A DNA stretch of 64,000 nucleotides from Vreelandella populi (GCF_003989825.1 NZ_RZHE01000002.1:1-64000), one strand, 5' to 3'; numbered from the stretch's first letter, positions 38,663 through 48,416 are shown. The notes: a model not told the origin generated them from the sequence alone. Program-made: numbers and translations.

Positions 38663-39474
38663 CAGTCCCCCTTGAACTCGGGTTTTTGTTTGGCTACGAA
38701 GGCGTGGTAGGCACGTGCAAAGTCGTTGGTCTGCATGCAGATGGCTTGCGCCTGGGCTTCTGATTCAATGGCCTGCTCAAGGCTCATCGACCACTCCTGG
38801 TTCAGCTGTGTCTTGGTAATGCTGTGCGCAAAGGTGGGGCCCTGAGCCAGCCGGGTAGCGTAGGCGATAGCGTCTTCTTCAAGGGATTCAGGTTCGACCA
38901 CACGGTTATAAAAGCCCCATTGCAGGCCTTCTTCGGCGCTCATGCTGCGGCCGCTGTAGAGCAGGTCTGCCGCACGCCCCTGGCCAATGATGCGCGGTAA
39001 CATCGCACAGGCGCCCATATCGCAACCGGCTAGCCCCACGCGGGTAAACAGAAACGCCGTGCTGGTGCGAGGCGTGGCAAAGCGAATATCCGAGGACATG
39101 GCGATAATCGCTCCCGCGCCTACGCAAATACCGTCGATGGCGGTAATAATCGGTTTGCCACAGTTCAGCATGGCTTTTACCAGATCCCCCGTCATGCGGG
39201 TGAATTCCAGTAAGCCCTTCATGTCGCGGCCTACCAGCGGGCCGATAATTTCATGCACGTCACCGCCGGAGCAGAAGTTTTCGCCGTTGGACGTAAATAC
39301 CACCGCGCTTACATCGGTGGCGTACACCAAATCGCGAAAGGTATTGCGCAGTTCGGCATAGCTTTCAAAGGTCAGCGGGTTTTTGCGTTCCGGGCGATTC
39401 AACCGAATAACGGCGACAGTGCCTCTCATTTCCCAGATAAAATGTTCAGGGGCTAATTCAGCCATGCTTGTCAT
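38662..39474 (-). CDS. Enoyl-CoA hydratase/isomerase family protein
   Basis: Crotonase-fold enzyme of 270 residues. The oxyanion-hole segments are seen as [15 protein letters not shown] and [21 protein letters not shown], followed by [20 protein letters not shown]. The glutamate pair of classical hydratases is not obvious at the second site, where GCDMGA is found, so ring opening or another crotonase reaction is possible. It overlaps the acyl-CoA dehydrogenase start by one base, implying coupled translation. The ribosome site is weak. Confidence 0.85.
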   Translation of the reverse strand: MTSMAELAPEHFIWEMRGTVAVIRLNRPERKNPLTFESYAELRNTFRDLVYATDVSAVVFTSNGENFCSGGDVHEIIGPLVGRDMKGLLEFTRMTGDLVKAMLNCGKPIITAIDGICVGAGAIIAMSSDIRFATPRTSTAFLFTRVGLAGCDMGACAMLPRIIGQGRAADLLYSGRSMSAEEGLQWGFYNRVVEPESLEEDAIAYATRLAQGPTFAHSITKTQLNQEWSMSLEQAIESEAQAQAICMQTNDFARAYHAFVAKQKPEFKGD

Positions 39475-39521
39475 CTTATTGTTCTCGTCGGTCGGTGGTT
39501 AATTGGAGGCAAATGGCGTGG

Positions 39522-39974
39522 TTAGGTCACGTCGCTAAGCGGCGTGGGGAGCCGGTGGAGCAGCTCACCGATATGGTGGGCATCCTCTTCAGCCACCCCT
39601 TCAAACAGCGCGTTGATCCAGCGCTCATGTTCAGAAGCCATTTTGCTAAAGCTTGCGCGGCCCGCGTCTGTCAGGCATACCCGGGTGGCACGCCGGTCAC
39701 CCTCAATGGCGATACGCTCAACGCAGCCATCCTCTACCAGGCGATCAATAATGCCGGTAACGTTGCCATTGGATACCCGCAGGCGACGGGATAGCTCATT
39801 CATCTTCAGGCCATCCCTATCGGCATACAGCGCCGCCATGACGTCAAAACGCGGTAGCGTGGTGTCATGCTCTGTCCGCAGGCGCTCGCGCAGCGTGGAC
39901 TCCACTTGGCGAGTAACCCGCAACATGCGCAGCCATAGCCGCAGGCGTTCTTTGCTCAAGCGCTCTGCCGTCAT
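39522..39974 (-). CDS. MarR family transcriptional regulator
   Basis: Winged-helix regulator of 150 residues, with the recognition helix in LKMNELSRRLRVSNGNVTGIIDRLVEDGCVERI and the wing in EGDRRATRVCLTDAGR. Regulators of this type control aromatic-CoA pathways by releasing DNA on binding an aryl-CoA or free acid. It is encoded inside the operon it probably controls, between the SDR and hydratase genes. AGGAGG precedes ATG 39974. An AT-rich dyad overlapping the operon promoter near 43.06 kb is the likely target, by inference. Confidence 0.85.
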   Translation of the reverse strand: MTAERLSKERLRLWLRMLRVTRQVESTLRERLRTEHDTTLPRFDVMAALYADRDGLKMNELSRRLRVSNGNVTGIIDRLVEDGCVERIAIEGDRRATRVCLTDAGRASFSKMASEHERWINALFEGVAEEDAHHIGELLHRLPTPLSDVT

Positions 39975-40726
39975 ACTTCGCCTCCTGAAATCGAGATCGC
40001 CTGACCATTGATGGCGCCGCTATGCGAGCCGCATAACCACATGGCGGTCGCGGTTACTTCTGAAGGCGTTATCAGGCGGCCTGTTGGGTTCGTGGATTTA
40101 AAGTGTGTGCTTGCCTGCTCGGCAGACTGTCCTGTCTTGGTCACAATGGTCTCAATGCTGGCCGCTAAGAGTGGCGTGTCGGTAAAACCAGGGCATAGCG
40201 CATTAACGGTAATATTGCGGGTGGCCGTCTCGGCTGCGAGTGAACGCACTAGCCCGACCACCCCATGTTTTGCCGCGCAGTAAGCGCCTACGTAGGCGTA
40301 GCCTTTAAGGCCCGCAGTTGATGCAACGGCAATCAATCGACCGCCGTCATTTAACTGCTTTAAGCCCTCGCGCAGGGTCAAAAACACCCCGCTCAGGTTC
40401 ACGTTCAGCATGCGCTGCCACTGATCAAACGACGTTTTAGCGAACGGCGCGCTTTCGGCAGCACCGGCATTGGCAATCACAATATCAACGCTACCCAGCT
40501 GCTCGAACAGCGCCACCATAGCGGCTTCGTCGGTGACGTCGACTACCGCGCAATGGATGCTTGCATGCTGCTCGGCGATGGCTTGAAGCGCGGCTTCTCG
40601 GCGCCCGGTAATCGTCACTTCTGCACCAGCTTTCGCAAAGGCCAAGGCCATATCCGCACCGATACCGCTGCCACCGCCGGTAATCACTACCCGCTTGCCT
40701 GCCATGTTTTTGTCTACCAGGCTCAT
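39971..40726 (-). CDS. Short-chain dehydrogenase/reductase
   Basis: Rossmann-fold NAD(P) enzyme of 251 residues. Visible are the cofactor motif [22 protein letters not shown] in [10 protein letters not shown], the catalytic S in [10 protein letters not shown] and Y-x-x-x-K in [11 protein letters not shown]. In the operon it could serve as the 3-hydroxyacyl-CoA dehydrogenase that is otherwise missing, or reduce the ring ketone. It overlaps the monooxygenase stop and the marR start by four bases each. Confidence 0.88.
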   Translation of the reverse strand: MSLVDKNMAGKRVVITGGGSGIGADMALAFAKAGAEVTITGRREAALQAIAEQHASIHCAVVDVTDEAAMVALFEQLGSVDIVIANAGAAESAPFAKTSFDQWQRMLNVNLSGVFLTLREGLKQLNDGGRLIAVASTAGLKGYAYVGAYCAAKHGVVGLVRSLAAETATRNITVNALCPGFTDTPLLAASIETIVTKTGQSAEQASTHFKSTNPTGRLITPSEVTATAMWLCGSHSGAINGQAISISGGEV

Positions 40727-43008
40727 ACCCAGCCCTCACCACGTTCTGCCAGGCGCTGTAGCTGATCGGCGCCTGCCCGATAGGGCACCGGCCATTCAAC
40801 GTCGCGATCGCCAAGCTTAGCCGCAACATGCAACAACCAGTAAGGGTCGGCGAGGTGAGGGCGGGCAATACATACCAGATCAGCGCGGCCAGCGATTAAA
40901 ATTGAGTTCACATGGTCGGCTTGATAGATATTGCCCACCGCCATGGTGGCGATAGGCGTCTCATTACGGATGCGGTCAGAAAAAGGTGTTTGGAACATGC
41001 GCCCATACACCGGTTTGGCCTGTGTCGAGGTTTGCCCGGCAGATACATCAATGATATCCACGTCTGCTGCGCGAAGACGCTTGGCGATTTCCACCGCATC
41101 ATCGGGCGTGATGCCTTCATCACCGCGCCAGTCATTGGCTGATATGCGCACCGCCAGCGGTTTGTGAGCAGGCCAAACGCTGCGCACGGCACGAATAACC
41201 TCAAGCGGGTAGCGCAGGCGGTTATCTAAAGAGCCGCCATACTCGTCGTCACGGTGGTTGGTCAGTGGGGTAATAAAGGATGAGAGCAAATAGCCATGGG
41301 CGGCATGAATCTCGATCATGTCAAAACCGGCACGGTCAGCCATTTGTGCGGCGCTGACAAATTCATCGCGTACGCGGTTCATATCGTCTTGAGTCATGGC
41401 TTTAGGCACTTGATTGGGCTCAGACCAGGATACGGCAGAGGCTGCCATGATGGGCCAGTTGCCATCGACAAGGGGAGCGTCCATCTCCTGCCAGCCAAGT
41501 TGAGTTGAGCCTTTAGGGCCTGAATGCCCAAGCTGGGCGCATAGCTTGGCGGAGGTTTCTGCATGCACGAAATCGCATAGGCGCTTCCAGGCGGCTTCAT
41601 GCTCGGGGGCATACAATCCTGGGCATCCCGGCGTGATACGCCCGGTTGGGCTGACACAGGTCATCTCGGTGTACACCAAACCGGCGCCACCTTTGGCACG
41701 CTCCGCGTAGTGGGTAAAGTGCCAATCGGTGGGGCAGCCATCCACTGCCTTGTATTGCGCCATGGGGGATACCACCACCCGGTTAGCCAAGCGCATATCG
41801 CGGAGCTGATAGGGCGCAAACATCGGCGCACGGGAACTATCAGGGCTGCCCGCCTGAGCCTGAAACCAACGCTCAGCACTTTGCAGCCACTGTGGATCAC
41901 GCATCCGCAGATTTTCATGACTAATGCGTTGGGACCGGGTCAATAACGAGTAGTTGAACTGAACCGGGTCCAGGTCCAGGTAGCGTTCTACCTGCTCGAA
42001 CCATTCGGTCGAGTTGCGCGCGGCTGATTGCAAACGCAGCACTTCAAAACGGCGCTCCTCTTCATAGCGAGCAAATGCATCGCTCATGCTGCTTTCGCTA
42101 TGTAAATACTCAGCGAGGGCAATGGCACTTTCCAGAGCAAGCTTTGAACCCGAACCAATCGAGAAGTGGGCGGTGGCGGCTGCATCACCCATCAGGACTA
42201 CATTCTCAAAACTCCACTTCTCGCAGAGTACCCGTGGGAAGTTGATCCAGGCTGAGCCACGCACGTGGTTGGCATTGGTCATCAATGAGTGGCCGCCAAG
42301 ATGTTTGGCAAAGATCCGCTCGCAGATCGCAATCGATTCCTGTTGGCTAAGCTCTCCAAAACCAAACGCCTGCCAGGTGGCTTCGCTACACTCAACAATA
42401 AAGGTCGCGGTGTCGTTATCGAACTGATACGCATGCGCCCACACCCAGCCATGCTCGGTCTTTTCGAAAATAAACGTGAAGGCGTCGTTGAAGGTTTGAT
42501 GTGTACCCAGCCAGACAAATTTGCAGGCACGCACGTCAATGTCGGGTTTGAAATGCTCGGCATAAATTTGGCGGGTGCGGGAATTGAGGCCGTCGGCGGC
42601 GAGTACCATGTCAAATTCGCGCCGGTACTCATCGATGCTGGTTTCGGTTATATCGGTCTCAAAGCGCATCTCTACGTCCAGCTCACGAGCACGCTCTTGC
42701 AGCAAGAGAAGTAATTGGCGGCGGCCAATGCCACAAAACCCATGGCCGGTTGAAACGGTTTTAACACCTTTATGGATAACCGCAACGTCATCCCAATACG
42801 CGAAATGTTCACGAATACGCGTGGCACTTACCGGGTCATTAGCCGCCAGATTGTCCAGGGTTTCGTCGGATAAAACGACGCCCCAGCCAAAGGTATCGTC
42901 TGCACGGTTACGCTCGATAACCACAATTTCATGGGCGGGATCGCGTAGTTTCATACTGATAGCAAAATAAAGACCAGCAGGCCCTCCACCCATGCAGGCG
43001 ATTTTCAT
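40723..43008 (-). CDS. abmA: Bifunctional flavin monooxygenase/reductase, 2-aminobenzoyl-CoA monooxygenase/reductase-like
   Basis: Two fused flavoproteins, 761 residues. Residues 1 to about 385 form an FAD aromatic hydroxylase ([20 protein letters not shown] with GxGxxG, then [20 protein letters not shown]). From about 395 there is an Old-Yellow-Enzyme FMN domain ([62 protein letters not shown]). This fusion is known for 2-aminobenzoyl-CoA monooxygenase/reductase and salicylyl-CoA 5-hydroxylase. The former hydroxylates and then reduces the ring to an amino-oxo-cyclohexene carboxyl-CoA. The neighbouring dehydrogenase, hydratase, Rid protein and ligase favour it. ATG 43008 follows GGGGAGAA; 66 upstream in-frame codons are AT-rich leader. 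First gene of the operon. Confidence 0.78.
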   Translation of the reverse strand: MKIACMGGGPAGLYFAISMKLRDPAHEIVVIERNRADDTFGWGVVLSDETLDNLAANDPVSATRIREHFAYWDDVAVIHKGVKTVSTGHGFCGIGRRQLLLLLQERARELDVEMRFETDITETSIDEYRREFDMVLAADGLNSRTRQIYAEHFKPDIDVRACKFVWLGTHQTFNDAFTFIFEKTEHGWVWAHAYQFDNDTATFIVECSEATWQAFGFGELSQQESIAICERIFAKHLGGHSLMTNANHVRGSAWINFPRVLCEKWSFENVVLMGDAAATAHFSIGSGSKLALESAIALAEYLHSESSMSDAFARYEEERRFEVLRLQSAARNSTEWFEQVERYLDLDPVQFNYSLLTRSQRISHENLRMRDPQWLQSAERWFQAQAGSPDSSRAPMFAPYQLRDMRLANRVVVSPMAQYKAVDGCPTDWHFTHYAERAKGGAGLVYTEMTCVSPTGRITPGCPGLYAPEHEAAWKRLCDFVHAETSAKLCAQLGHSGPKGSTQLGWQEMDAPLVDGNWPIMAASAVSWSEPNQVPKAMTQDDMNRVRDEFVSAAQMADRAGFDMIEIHAAHGYLLSSFITPLTNHRDDEYGGSLDNRLRYPLEVIRAVRSVWPAHKPLAVRISANDWRGDEGITPDDAVEIAKRLRAADVDIIDVSAGQTSTQAKPVYGRMFQTPFSDRIRNETPIATMAVGNIYQADHVNSILIAGRADLVCIARPHLADPYWLLHVAAKLGDRDVEWPVPYRAGADQLQRLAERGEGWV

Positions 43009-43041
43009 TATTGTTCTCCCCGTAGATGCTCGTTCTTTTTG

Positions 43042-43070
43042 AAGATAGGGAAATGACTTTAAAAATTCAA
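43042..43070 (-). promoter_or_regulatory. Candidate promoter of the aromatic operon
   Basis: Read on the minus strand: TTGAAT (43065-43070), 17 bases, TATCTT (43042-43047), with the start codon 34 bases on. A dyad with arms ACTTTAA and TTAAAGT (about 43056-43095) covers the -35 side and is a candidate MarR site. Confidence 0.4.
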
Positions 43071-43159
43071 GATTAAAATTTTTAAGCTTAAAGTATTTTT
43101 TGAGAATCCGATTTATCAGTTGCTTATCGCACTCGTAATTACGCCCATAAGGTGAGAGC

Positions 43160-43243
43160 ATGAAAGAACGGCACTGCACCAAGGTAGAGATGATATTTAT
43201 GATCATTCCGCTGAGAAGGGTGCGGCTATTGATGGGCGTTTAG
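43160..43243 (+). CDS. Possible 27-residue small protein
   Basis: ATG behind AAGGTGAG, then [20 protein letters not shown] and a short tail to a TAG stop. It has a good ribosome site and a hydrophobic middle, but no known family. It may be chance in a regulatory gap, or a leader peptide for rsd. Confidence 0.18.
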   Translation: MKERHCTKVEMIFMIIPLRRVRLLMGV

Positions 43244-43336
43244 TACTAAGGAAACCGCCCCTGATGGGATTGACAGAGCAAGATGAAAAGGTGAGTCTAG
43301 CTTTGTTATCGGTGGCTATTAGCAAGGAGAAGCTCC

Positions 43337-43825
43337 ATGCTCGAAGATTGCAAAAATGCCCAGGAGCGCTGGGGAGGCGTTCACAATCTGATTGATCGAT
43401 GGCTTGAGCAGCGCCGCTCGCTGTTGATCAGTTTTATTGAGCTGAAGGAAGCGTGCGATAGCGAGCTTGAGGCTGTCAGTAAAGCGCGCATTGATACTTT
43501 CAGCGAAACGCTGATGGATTATATCAGCGCCGGTCACTTTGAGATTTACCCCCAGTTGGCCGAAGAGGCACGGGCATTCAATGATGAAAGTGCCCTGCAG
43601 ATTGCCTCTCAGCTTCTAGAGCGGCTGGAAATGTCTACCCAGATGGTGCTCGAGTTCGATACTGACTACGCATCGCCAGTTCGCTGCCAGCAGCACTTGG
43701 TAAGGCTGCCCGCCTGGATTGACCGCCTTGCAAAAGGCTTGACCGAACGCTTCGCGTTAGAAGATCAACTGATTGCCCGCATGCATGCGGCGCATACGCC
43801 TCTGCATACTAAAACCTCCGCATAA
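43337..43825 (+). CDS. rsd: Anti-sigma 70 factor Rsd/AlgQ family
   Basis: Binds sigma 70 region 4 and shifts RNA polymerase towards alternative sigma factors in stationary phase; in pseudomonads the homologue AlgQ also affects alginate. The 162-residue helical protein starts MLEDCKNAQERWGGVHNLIDRWLEQRRSLL, nearly the AlgQ signature, and has DYISAGHFEIYPQL. AAGGAG precedes the ATG. It is a single-gene unit; palindromic repeats follow. Confidence 0.92.
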   Translation: MLEDCKNAQERWGGVHNLIDRWLEQRRSLLISFIELKEACDSELEAVSKARIDTFSETLMDYISAGHFEIYPQLAEEARAFNDESALQIASQLLERLEMSTQMVLEFDTDYASPVRCQQHLVRLPAWIDRLAKGLTERFALEDQLIARMHAAHTPLHTKTSA

Positions 43826-43930
43826 TATTGCCCCTACAGAAGCATCGTTAAGCGGTGCTCCCGTTTGTTTAGCCCTGCCCATTTCCATGCCTAGCTATCG
43901 CGGGAAAGCAGATATGTACCACGGCATATT

Positions 43931-44103
43931 GTAGCGCGTGGTAACGTTTTGCGAGGCAACGAGCAAATAAGGCACCCGCGGGTGGCGGCTGCCAAGCCGC
44001 CCAGGCCGTGCCACCTATGACATGCACTTGTGCCGCATTACCCAACCCCGGCAGCGCTTGGCGCGCTGCTCCCGCGGGTGCGCTGGCGCTTACCACGCGC
44101 TAC
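43931..44103 (-). repeat. Palindromic element, full length (copy D1, 173 bp)
   Basis: Perfect inverted ends GTAGCGCGTGGTAA and TTACCACGCGCTAC. Orientation is opposite to copies A, E and F. The middle holds GGCACCCGCGGGTGG, a GGCGGC...GCCGCC hairpin, and AACCCCGGCAGCGC. Confidence 0.85.
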
Positions 44104-44119
44104 AAGTCTGCCAGCAACC

Positions 44120-44205
44120 GTAGCGCGTGGTAACGTTTTGCGAGGCACGAGCAAATAAGGCACCCGCGGGTGGCGGCGTTAAGCCGCCTTGGTTGTTCCA
44201 TATAG
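44120..44205 (-). repeat. Palindromic element, half (copy D2)
   Basis: Starts GTAGCGCGTGGTAACG and runs through GCACCCGCGGGTGGCGGC to a GCCGCC hairpin, then stops. The other half is missing. Confidence 0.75.
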
Positions 44206-44226
44206 GTCAGTCATTGCTCTCACTGT

Positions 44227-47200
44227 TCACTGCTTGATACGATGAAGCTTTCCACCCAGTACCAGCATGCAGGGGGTGAGCAGTAGGGTAAGGGCGGTAG
44301 CGAACGTTAAGCCGCCGGCGATAGCGCTGGACATCTGGGTCCACCACTGCGCTGAAGGCGCGTTGAAACCCAGCGACGGCGCGAACAAATTGACGTTCAT
44401 GCCCAGCACCATCGGCATCAGGCCGAGAACCGTCGTGATAGCCGTCAACAGTACCGGGCGCAGGCGCAAGCAGCCGGCTTCCAACGCGGCTTCGCCGGGT
44501 GCCAATCCATCGCGGCGCAGCTCGTTGTAAGTATCGATCAATACGATGTTGTTGTTCACCACGATACCTGCCAGGGCGATGACCCCCATGCCCACCATCA
44601 CGATGCCAAATGCCTGGCCCGTTATCAGCAGGCCTATCAGAATGCCCGCGGTTGAGAAAACGATGGCCGACAGCACCAACATGGCTTGATAGAAGCTGTT
44701 GAATTGGGTGACCAGGATCAGCGACATCAACCCAATGGCCACAAAGAACGCGCTGATCAAGAACTGCATCGCTTCCAGCTGGTCTTCCTGCTCGCCGGCA
44801 ACGTTAACCATCAAACCATCCGGCAAACGGTCTTGTGCTGCCTGAAACAGCGCGCTCAAACGTTCATCCGCCAGGTATCCAGGCGCCAGATCGGCGTCAA
44901 TGGTAATCGCCCGGCGCCCGTCAATGCGGTTAAGCGTGCCCACTTTGGGCGCCGGGGTAATCTCCACGAAATGTGAAATCGGCACCTGCCCACGGGGGGT
45001 GTTAATCGTCATGCGGCCCAGCTGGTCAAGCGAGCGCCAACCTTCGGGTAAACGGACGCGAATATCCACCTCATCGCTGACTTCAGGAGGACGGTAGCTA
45101 GCCACCTGCAGGCCGGTTGTGAGCAGTTGCACGGCGCTACCGATGGTGGTGATATCGGTACCCATGCGCGCAGCCGCCTCACGATCCACATTGATGCGCC
45201 ACTCCACCCCAGGCAGGCTGCGGTTATCCTGAATGGCCACGAACCCTCCCAGCTCACGCATGATGGCCTGCAGCTGATCAACTCCTGCGTCGGCAACGCT
45301 CGGATTCAGGGCGCTCACTTCCAGAACAATTGGCTTGCCGCCCCCGGGGCCCATTTCCTGCTCCTGAAAATCCAGGCGAATACCTGGAATGTCGCTTGCG
45401 CGTTCGGCCATGTCCGCCAATATTTCCCGTGAGGGCCGACGCTCATACCACTCGATAAACTGGAACTGGAGCATACCGATCACATCGTTACCCATCTGCT
45501 CGTTGGGCGAAGCAAATGAACGGGCGTAGAGCGCCTGTACTTCGCTCATGCCAGACAGCCGCGCTTCAACGCGCTGCACGATGGCGTCTGTTTCCTGGGC
45601 GGAGAAGTCGCCCCGAGCACGCACCAACACCTGGGCGCTGTCCGGCTCAACATTGGGGAAGAAATCCACGCCGTGGTTGAAGCGTCCGTAAGCCGTGTAA
45701 ATTAACGCCAGAAGCAGCACGGCAATCACCAATACCCAGCCTGGGCGGGCCAACAAGCGGGAAAGCAGGCGCCGATAGCCGCGGCCCATTCGGGTGGTTT
45801 GGTCGGGGCGGGCGTCTTCTTGGGTCGGCACCGCTGCCGTGCGGGTAAACAGTCGGCCAAGCGTGGGCAAGAAAATCAGCGCCATGGCGAGCGATGCCAA
45901 TAAGCAAAGAATCACTGTCGCCGGCAGGTATTTCATGAACTGGCCGACCATACCGGGCCAGAACAGCAGGGGCAAAAACACCGCAAGGGTGGTGGCGGTG
46001 GAAGCGATCACCGGCCAGCTCATGCGAGAGGCCGCATTCAGCCACGCCTGGTGGGGCGATTGACCCTCACGCAGATGGCGATCCGCCAGCTCGCTGACCA
46101 CAATCGCGCCATCCACCAGCATGCCCGCCACCAAAATCAGGGCGAATAGCACCACGATATTGAGTGTGAACCCAAATGCCCAAACCAGCAGAATGCCGGT
46201 CAAAAAAGCACCGGGGATAGTCAGGCCTACCAGCAGTGCCATGCGTAGGCCCATTACGGCTACCACCACGATCAACACCAGGACTACCGCGGTCAGCACG
46301 TTATTAAGAAGCTCTGAAAGCATATCCTCGACAGTGACCGACTGGTCGAGAATCGTGGTGACGTTCAACTGTTCGGGCAGAAGGTCGCTTGCCTGATCCA
46401 AGGTTTCACGTACGGCGGCAATGGTGGCAATGATGTTGGCACCTGCGCGTTTGGAAATTTCCAATACCACGGCCGGCTGATCATCGATGCGTGCAAAGCC
46501 TTCGGGGTCTTTAAAGGTAGGATGAATCCAGGCGACATCGCCAAACGTCACGACGCGATCCTCGTCCACCTTGACCGGCATGCTCATAACGTCTTCAAGC
46601 GATTCGATAACGCCGGGCACCTTCAAGGCCATTCGACCCGCACCGGTATCCAGGCTGCCTGCGGCCACCAGCCGGTTGTTGTTGGAGACCATGTTGAACA
46701 GTTCATTGAAATCAATGCCGTAGCTGTTCAGTACCAGCGGGTCGACCACAATCTCCAGAAGATCCTCCTGCTCGCCACCGATATCGACTTCCAGCACGTC
46801 AGCAATGCCTTCAATCTCTTCTTTCAACCGGCGCGCCACGGTAATCCGTTCGCGGGTGTCCAGCTGCCCGGAAAGGCCAATACTGAGTACCGGAAACTCC
46901 GAAACATTGACCTCCATGACACGTGGCTCATCCGCCTCCGAAGGCAACTCGTTACGCGCGATATCGACCCGGTCGCGAACGTCGGAAAGCGCCATGTCAG
47001 GATCGAAGCCAGGGTCGAACTCCAATGAGATGGAGGCGTGGCCTTCACTTGATTGGGCCGTGAACTTGCGCAGCCCTTCAATACCCCGCAGCTCCTGCTC
47101 CATGGGGCGAATCAACAAACGCTCGCCATCTTCCGGGCTAACGCCTTCCAATGTCAGCGACACATAGATCAGCGGGATCGTGACATCGGGGTTGGCTTCC

Positions 47201-47304
47201 TTGGGAATGACCTGCCAAGCAACAACTCCGGCGAGTAACAGGCTGACCAACAGAAACAGCGTAGTGCGCGTATGGTGAAGCGCGGCATCGATCAACTGGC
47301 GCAT
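44227..47304 (-). CDS. RND-family efflux transporter, inner-membrane pump
   Basis: Proton-driven multidrug-type pump (HAE1-like) of 1025 residues with 12 expected membrane segments and two large periplasmic loops. The N-terminus (HTRTTLFLLVSLLLAGVVAWQVIPKEANPDVTIPLI) and FDPGFDPDMALSDVRDRVDIARNELP are typical. In TM4 the usual pair of aspartates (VDDAI) reads VDGAI near residue 398, so only one is kept. It starts at the base where the fusion-protein gene stops, so the two form one unit. No outer-membrane channel gene is adjacent; a TolC from elsewhere is presumed. Substrates unknown. Confidence 0.9.
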   Translation of the reverse strand: MRQLIDAALHHTRTTLFLLVSLLLAGVVAWQVIPKEANPDVTIPLIYVSLTLEGVSPEDGERLLIRPMEQELRGIEGLRKFTAQSSEGHASISLEFDPGFDPDMALSDVRDRVDIARNELPSEADEPRVMEVNVSEFPVLSIGLSGQLDTRERITVARRLKEEIEGIADVLEVDIGGEQEDLLEIVVDPLVLNSYGIDFNELFNMVSNNNRLVAAGSLDTGAGRMALKVPGVIESLEDVMSMPVKVDEDRVVTFGDVAWIHPTFKDPEGFARIDDQPAVVLEISKRAGANIIATIAAVRETLDQASDLLPEQLNVTTILDQSVTVEDMLSELLNNVLTAVVLVLIVVVAVMGLRMALLVGLTIPGAFLTGILLVWAFGFTLNIVVLFALILVAGMLVDGAIVVSELADRHLREGQSPHQAWLNAASRMSWPVIASTATTLAVFLPLLFWPGMVGQFMKYLPATVILCLLASLAMALIFLPTLGRLFTRTAAVPTQEDARPDQTTRMGRGYRRLLSRLLARPGWVLVIAVLLLALIYTAYGRFNHGVDFFPNVEPDSAQVLVRARGDFSAQETDAIVQRVEARLSGMSEVQALYARSFASPNEQMGNDVIGMLQFQFIEWYERRPSREILADMAERASDIPGIRLDFQEQEMGPGGGKPIVLEVSALNPSVADAGVDQLQAIMRELGGFVAIQDNRSLPGVEWRINVDREAAARMGTDITTIGSAVQLLTTGLQVASYRPPEVSDEVDIRVRLPEGWRSLDQLGRMTINTPRGQVPISHFVEITPAPKVGTLNRIDGRRAITIDADLAPGYLADERLSALFQAAQDRLPDGLMVNVAGEQEDQLEAMQFLISAFFVAIGLMSLILVTQFNSFYQAMLVLSAIVFSTAGILIGLLITGQAFGIVMVGMGVIALAGIVVNNNIVLIDTYNELRRDGLAPGEAALEAGCLRLRPVLLTAITTVLGLMPMVLGMNVNLFAPSLGFNAPSAQWWTQMSSAIAGGLTFATALTLLLTPCMLVLGGKLHRIKQ

Positions 47305-48389
47305 CAGCGGGCCTCGGATGCAGCGTCAACAGTGACCGGGTCGACGACCTCGCCCGGGTTAACCAGACCAGCACCCAGCGTGATCAGACGCACCTGGTCG
47401 GGCAGGCCGCTGACGTAGGCGCTTTCAATCGTCGCGCTGACCAGCTCTACAGGTGTCTGAACCACTTCATTGTCGGTGTTGATATGCTTGATGGTTAACT
47501 GGTTTTCATGGTCAAGCGACAGCAACGCAGGGGAGAGCCGATGTACCGAACGAGGTGGCAGCGTGATGGTAAGCTCCGCACTGCCGCCCGCCATGGGCAA
47601 TTGGAGGGGATTATTCAGCGTGGCTTCGATATAGAACGTACGCGTCGCCTCATCCGCGCGACGACTGATGAAGCTCAGTTCGCCCTCCAGACGCGCACCG
47701 TTGAGCAAGCGTGCGGTGACGGGTAGGCCAACGCTAAGCTCGCCCACTTGCTGCTGAGCTACCCAGGCCGCACCGGTCAAACGGCTATCATCTACCAGGC
47801 GGCCCCACTCCTCACCGGGCTGTACAAGGTCACCCAGTTCTACTTGCACCCGGTCAAGTGTTCCGCTAAACGGCGCTCGCGGGCGTGAATCGGCAAGCTG
47901 CTTTTCAAGCTGGGCCACTTGCGCCACACTCGCACTCAACGAGGCTTGCAAGCGCAGGAGCTCCGGCTGGGAGATCAGCTGGCGCTGGCGCAAGCTCTGG
48001 GCGCCAGAATATTCGGCCTGAGCAAGAGATAGCTCATCGCGAGCCTGCTGCAAACGCTCAGGTAACGTATCGTTATCCAGCACCAGCAACGTATCGCCCG
48101 CCTCAACGGGGCTGCCTTGGGCAATGGGTTTTTCCACCACAAATCCGCCTACGTTGGCGCGTAGTGTTACTTCACGATCGGCAGTTAACTGGCCTTGAAT
48201 CAACTGCTGAGGAATGAACAGCGTACTGGTGAGCGGGGTGATTTCGACGCGAGGGCCGCTTACCTGCCCGGAGCTATCCGCTTCGGGCGGGGCCGGCTGA
48301 AAACGCTGAAAGTCGCCCAGCACTAACCAGACAACCAGGCCGAGTACCAGCAGGCTGGCCAAGGCGTAAGAAGAGGGGAGCTTGCGCAT
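47304..48389 (-). CDS. RND efflux periplasmic membrane-fusion protein
   Basis: Adaptor linking pump and outer-membrane channel; 361 residues. An N-terminal membrane anchor (LASLLVLGLVVWLVLGDF) is followed by the lipoyl/hairpin core (TLRANVGGFVVEKPIAQGSPVEAGDTLLVLDND, then RARPPFSGTL-like RPRAPFSGTLDRVQVELGDLVQPGEEW). ATG 48389 fits the protein start but has no good Shine-Dalgarno; the AAGGAGG seen there is on the other strand. Upstream in-frame codons look non-coding. Low translation, a leaderless message or a different start are possible. Confidence 0.85.
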   Translation of the reverse strand: MRKLPSSYALASLLVLGLVVWLVLGDFQRFQPAPPEADSSGQVSGPRVEITPLTSTLFIPQQLIQGQLTADREVTLRANVGGFVVEKPIAQGSPVEAGDTLLVLDNDTLPERLQQARDELSLAQAEYSGAQSLRQRQLISQPELLRLQASLSASVAQVAQLEKQLADSRPRAPFSGTLDRVQVELGDLVQPGEEWGRLVDDSRLTGAAWVAQQQVGELSVGLPVTARLLNGARLEGELSFISRRADEATRTFYIEATLNNPLQLPMAGGSAELTITLPPRSVHRLSPALLSLDHENQLTIKHINTDNEVVQTPVELVSATIESAYVSGLPDQVRLITLGAGLVNPGEVVDPVTVDAASEAR

Positions 48390-48416
48390 ATAAGGAGGCC
48401 TGTATCCCTGGCAACG

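Larger units (their letters stand above)
43009..43336. other. Divergent gap between aromatic operon and rsd
   Basis: AT-rich near the operon start (43050-43110), with a promoter candidate, a 12-bp palindrome (43081-43092) and a possible 27-codon ORF on the plus strand. The rsd ribosome site AAGGAG is at the right edge. Confidence 0.6.
43826..44226. other. Convergent gap filled by inverted-orientation palindromic repeats
   Basis: Between rsd and the RND pump gene (convergent). After about 105 plain bases come a whole element (43931-44103) and a half-element (44120-44205), with the GCAAATAAGGCACCCGCGGG side first, the reverse of the other loci. No gene seen. Confidence 0.75.

Noticed and set aside
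30223-43008. Recently acquired genomic island bounded by mobile elements
   Set aside because: No integrase, transposase, tRNA or direct repeats at the ends, and base composition matches the surroundings. Accessory nature is likely but recent transfer is not shown.
43264-43398. Open frame starting at ATG 43264 before rsd
   Set aside because: It runs into rsd in another frame, and the AAGGAG at 43322 clearly serves ATG 43337.
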